From Mortierella sp. BCC40632 (lineage: Eukaryota; Mortierellomycota; Mortierellomycetes; Mortierellales; Mortierellaceae): a stretch of DNA of 64,000 nucleotides. The notes under the pieces were generated by a model. It ran no database searches, was not told the origin of the DNA, and was given only the letters and a program-made list of their open reading frames with translations. The position numbers were made by a program, and so were the translations under genes. The stretch lies in assembly GCA_011634665.1 (NCBI GenBank), contig WAEK01000011.1, positions 699,001-763,000 of the forward strand, read 5' to 3'. This document shows, one piece after another, positions 60,174-64,000 of the stretch (positions are counted from its first letter, which is position 1; each line of letters begins with the position of its first letter).

Positions 60174-60741
60174 CCCAAAGGGGAGGAGCCCCCCTCCCTG
60201 TCTCTCTTTCTTCCTCTTTTTCAGGTACCAGGAGGAAAACGCAAAGGATCGTCCCATTTGCCAGAGGCTGTATCAGAAGACAGGATGGTGCTGATACCTA
60301 AGAGTTAAGAACTCTTGATGACCATACCTCGCCTCTGTTTCATGACGCGTCAAGATCTATCAGTGCAGCCACAGATTCGTCTGTGACGGGTTCTCTCTTT
60401 CTCTCTCTCTTTTTGCCACGAGGCAGGCAATGACCAGTCTAGAGATTATACAGAGTGGGACATACAATGAGAGCCAAAGACATCTCATTACCACCATCAG
60501 TTCGTCTATCTCATCCTTTTTCTCCCACCCTAGTGATCTACTCAAAAAAAAATCAACGCCCGCTGGGACAGATGGTTTTACACGGCAATAGCAATAGACA
60601 GGGGGAGAGTTCCCTTCCCTGGGACTTCACTTTATGTACAATGACAACGCAGGGGGGAGGAGGGGACAGAGGAAAAAGAAACAAAGAAAACAGAAAAAAA
60701 ACTAGCTTAATATTGTCCCATCTGCTCTACAATTCCCTCGC
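60174..60741. other. Intergenic, no gene seen
   Basis: Upstream flank of the secreted-protein gene and 3' flank of the aquaglyceroporin gene. Frames at 60360-60545 (minus) and 60455-60745 (plus) have no recognisable content. Confidence 0.5.
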
Positions 60742-61389
60742 TTAGTTGTTAAGAGGGCTGGGGCCAGCATAGATGAGGAGGTCATAGATGAAGGCTCCTC
60801 CAACAGCACCAACGAAGGGAGCAACAACGGGGACCCAGAAGTAGTAGCCCTGGCGCGAGAAAGCAGTCCAGCCCCAGCCAAAGACGGAGGTCAACAGACG
60901 AGGAGCCAAGTCACGAGCGGGGTTCAAGGCAAAGCCAGTCTCGTAACCGAAAGAGGTACCGATCGCAGCGAGCGAGAGACCAATGATCAAGGGCTGGGTG
61001 TTGCCAGCGGGGGTGTTACCCTTGTCGGAGGTCGAGAGGATGACGAGAATGAGCAAGGCAGTGCCCAAAAGCTCGGCAATGAAACCAGCAGTGGTCGAGA
61101 CGTTCTCGTTCTGGAGACCAGTAACGAAAATACCAATGGTGGCGGCAGGCTTGAGGGCCTTGATGGCAGAGTAGTTGGTGATGTAGACGATAAGGGCTCC
61201 GAAGAAGGCACCAGCAAACTGAGCAATCCAGTAGATGAAGACATCAGCCCAGGCGAATCCACGGAAGATGGCCATGGCCAAAGTGACCGCGGGGTTCAAG
61301 TGACCACCCTATGAGTTTCCATAATGTGCCAGTGGACATCCGAGAGAGAGAAAGATACCCAGAGTACGCAAGAGTACGTCGAGAGCACG

Positions 61390-61420
<31 letters not shown>

Positions 61421-62960
61421 GAACAGAACATGGTTAGCTCACATCTCGCATTGTTCATGCATGTTAGGTCATCAAACACACCCAGCGATTTTGCGCTGTC
61501 CCTGACACACGCGTCCGGACAAACGCATGCACGAGGCTCGTTCTCTCTCGGCTCTGCTACAAGCGACCTTCGAGAAGAAACGAACCAAGGGTGCCACAAG
61601 GAGGAAAAAAAAATGATGCCAACAACCCCAGAGCCGAGTTCGAGTGGGAAGGGAGGAGGGGGAAAAGAGAGAGAGAGAGAGAGAGGAAGAGGGAGAGGAG
61701 GCGGGTGTGGTTCGAGCCGAGTGAGAAAAAGATGGCGGGCTAGATAGCAGGTATCGCGACAGAAAATCTCTCCCGCCGTCATTTACACTTTTTTTCTCGA
61801 ATATGGTCTGTTCCAGTCAACAAGGCCCAGGTGCTCACGCCTTCTTCTCCTCGTACCATGGGCAATATACTGCAAAATATATCTCTCCGCGGTGTTTGGT
61901 TGGACAGGGTGGCGAGGAAAAAAAAGAGCGATGGGAAACGCGGGAGAAGGCCCTGCCACAGCCAGGTTAGACCTGAAGAGGCAGGGTGGTCGTCATTGGG
62001 GAAAGCTTCGCGCGTTGATGGGGAGAGAGGGGGGAAAGAACATCAACACTACCCACGTCCTGGTGTCCTCACCCCACCATATCGGTGGCATGACACACGC
62101 ATCATGACATCGCGTCGCATTCGCACTTTTCGATTTCTTCCTCCTGCCTACAGTAGATGGGATGATCCTCCTCGCGCTATTCTCGACCCCAAAGAGGTCC
62201 GTGAACCATGCGCGGATGGGGCAAGTAGAAAAAAAAAAAGATTGTGCCCTGAAAAAGAGCTGTCCTGGAGCCTATTTGTGCCACACTCTGGACAGGGGAA
62301 AGTGTGAGAAGTAAAAGTACCACTAAGGCTAAAAAGTAAGAGGCCTTACCGAGATGCCTCCAGAGACGTAGATACCGAAGGTCAAACCAAGACCCCATCC
62401 GAGCGACATGGTGAACCTAAGGACCGATAGATATGAATGGGCAAAATATGAGTATACGATGCCTCTTTTTTTTCTCTCTCTCTCTCTTCTTGAACGCGCC
62501 CATCTCGACAGAGAGAAGGATACGACTTGGCCACTTTAGAGAGACCAGAGACAAAAGGGTACAAAGAAAAAAAGAGATTCTCACCAGGTGTTGTTGGGGG
62601 AGAAGACGAGCTGGGCAATGGCGCCGGAACCGAAGGCGACAAGGATGGCAGTGCCCAAGAACTCGGCAAAGGCCTTTCTGAACTACAGAAAAAAAAAAAA
62701 AAAAAAAAAGAGCGAGGTTCGGATAAGGTGGGAAAGAGAGACGGTTAGAATATGGTTCCTTGGAGAACGATTACTCTCGCGAGAAAGCTTGGGTGCGCGT
62801 GTGTGGAAGAGAATGGAGGAGGAGCAAGGTCTTGATGATTCGGTACCTTGTGGCGGACGCCGGCCCACTTGGAGCGGGCCTCGTAGCGAGCGTGGGTGGC
62901 ACCGCGCTCGACACGCTCAAGGAGAGCGTCGGTCTCATGGGGCTCGTGGTGGTGGGACAT
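60742..62960 (-). CDS. Aquaglyceroporin (MIP family)
   Basis: Membrane channel for glycerol and/or water. Minus-strand exons 62847-62960, 62585-62682, 62350-62416 and 60742-61308 give 281 residues in frame. The His/Glu-rich N-terminus (MSHHHEPHETD) is cytosolic. TM1 starts at FRKAFAEFLGTAILVAFG. The two half-helices carry the NPA boxes: GGHLNPAVTLA (split by the intron before GGH) and GFALNPARDLAPR. The Asp after the second NPA (NPARD) is the usual sign of a glycerol facilitator. TM6 is YYFWVPVVAPFVGAVGGAFIYD. The intron at 61309-62349 is over 1 kb, unusually long for this window, with a 27-base T run on the sense strand near the acceptor. Substrate preference is inferred from NPARD. Confidence 0.93.
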
Positions 62961-64000
62961 GGTTGACGAGAGAGTGTGTGGATGGAAAAATGGAGGACGG
63001 GGGTGAAGAAAAAAAAAAAAAAAAAAAAAACAAAAGAAAAAAAAAAAAAAGAGAAAGATGAGAATTAAAGAAAACTGGAGAGCGCGGGAGAGTGGGACGG
63101 CGCGGGTTGGACTGCTCTTCCAGAGGCTCATTAGGTTTTTCTGTCAAAAAAAAGCCAGGCACACCTCAAAGAGGCCATGCCGTCACTACTCAGAAACAGA
63201 AGGGAGAGAAACGGCTCATTTCCCCCCCCTTTCCCCCCTCTCGGGCCAGTGCCCTGGGACGGCACACGGGAACAAAGAGTGCGTTTGTGCACCAAGACCG
63301 CAACCCTCTCTCCTCCTCGGTCTTTCTCTATTCAATTGAGGACTCGAATATGCTCCGCTTGAGAGCACTTGTAGCATTCCGCACCAATGATCCACACATA
63401 CACACAAGAATATCAGTCCTCCCTTTGTTTTTCTGCTTCTCCTCCTTCCCATCTTGATTCATCAACCGGGCTTAGCTAAACACAAACACTCTGTCTCTAC
63501 AAGAGAACGACCTGCTCAACGCGGTGGCAGAATGCCTGTTGTCTATCACATCTCTGTCACCATAGGCGGCTCGTTTATGAAGCTCTTTTTTCTTTTTCTT
63601 TTTTCTTTTTTCTTTTTTCTTTTTTCTTGACACTGTTATTATCGCACTCGAACCTCTCCGATATCTGGGCCCCCACTCAGGCTCAAAAACTTGGTCTCTG
63701 TCCCCAGACTCCTTGTGGAATGACCTCGCCCTAAAAATCCGGACATTGTAGCGATCCACAATTATCACATCCTCTGTGCAAACTTGGAACCCAAGATTTG
63801 CGGCACAGCCTTCTGAGCTTTTCCAGATTAGAAGGGATGCATTTCTTTGTGGTCGGGGACGTTAACTCCATTTGTAAAGGGGAGAGAGGAGGAGCGCCGC
63901 TCGAGTTCCTGAATACCAAAATGACTCTGTGTCATTGAGCACAGTGCTTCACAGATCCTCTTCGCTCCAAGAGGTAATGAGTATTTGGATGAAGGCGAGA
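62961..64000. other. Upstream flank of the aquaglyceroporin gene, no further gene recognised
   Basis: Begins with A runs (63008-63050; sense T for the minus gene) as its likely 5' region. A (CTTTTTT)n-type repeat lies at about 63587-63627. Frames near the right edge (63472-63919, minus) show no motif; a gene entering from the right cannot be excluded. Confidence 0.45.

Noticed and set aside
1..64000. tRNA or rRNA genes
   Set aside because: No B-box-like GGTTCRANNCC in a plausible cloverleaf and no rRNA signature was noticed by eye; a tRNAscan run would be decisive.

Overview
The window is nuclear DNA of a filamentous fungus. All genes are split by short spliceosomal introns with GT..AG ends, and coding is compact between intergenic and intronic stretches full of T/A homopolymers and GA/CT microsatellites. 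The gene set is fungal: AIM41, RAE1/GLE2, a STE7-type MAPKK, a Kin4-like kinase and an arrestin-related adaptor. Intron style, a Crypton-type recombinase copy and a lineage-type orphan family together suggest an early-diverging fungus, most likely Mucoromycota/Mortierellomycotina. This placement is inference, not proof.

Layout. 1-1641 (-): 5' half of an acyl-CoA synthetase/4-coumarate-CoA ligase-like gene running off the left edge. 2401-6574 (+): a decayed Crypton tyrosine recombinase with AT-hook, intact catalytic motifs but several frame breaks. 7521-9201 (+): a CHIP/STUB1-type E3 ubiquitin ligase, six exons. 9637-14484 (-): a 1471-residue PH-domain protein. 15602-16482 (-): AIM41/Yqey-like mitochondrial protein.

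16.5-26.5 kb is a gene-poor accessory-looking block. It holds one intact nine-exon orphan gene (20267-22419, -) with a possible PD-(D/E)XK-like core, an imperfect duplication just upstream of it, and a SWIM zinc-finger fragment of a transposase-like gene (23658-24053, -).

26.5-62.9 kb is housekeeping and signalling: a small coiled-coil protein (26484-26963, +); RAE1 (27369-29121, -); a MAPKK (30879-34274, +) with an in-frame TAG in its last kinase subdomain; an arrestin-related adaptor (35225-38118, -); a 2087-residue kinase (40900-49700, +); cytosolic glutamyl-tRNA synthetase with a C-terminal WHEP domain (50241-53507, -); a membrane-anchored amidohydrolase (54480-58141, +); a secreted Asp/Cys-rich protein with a Kex2 site (59361-59996, -); and an aquaglyceroporin (60742-62960, -).

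Exon limits were derived by hand from splice dinucleotides and reading-frame continuity. Most genes close perfectly in frame, which supports the models. Frame defects in the Crypton copy and the MAPKK sit largely at homopolymers, so assembly error must be weighed against real decay. The most unusual items are the secreted poly-Asp/Cys protein, the orphan gene family member, the WHEP-tailed GluRS and the MAPKK break.
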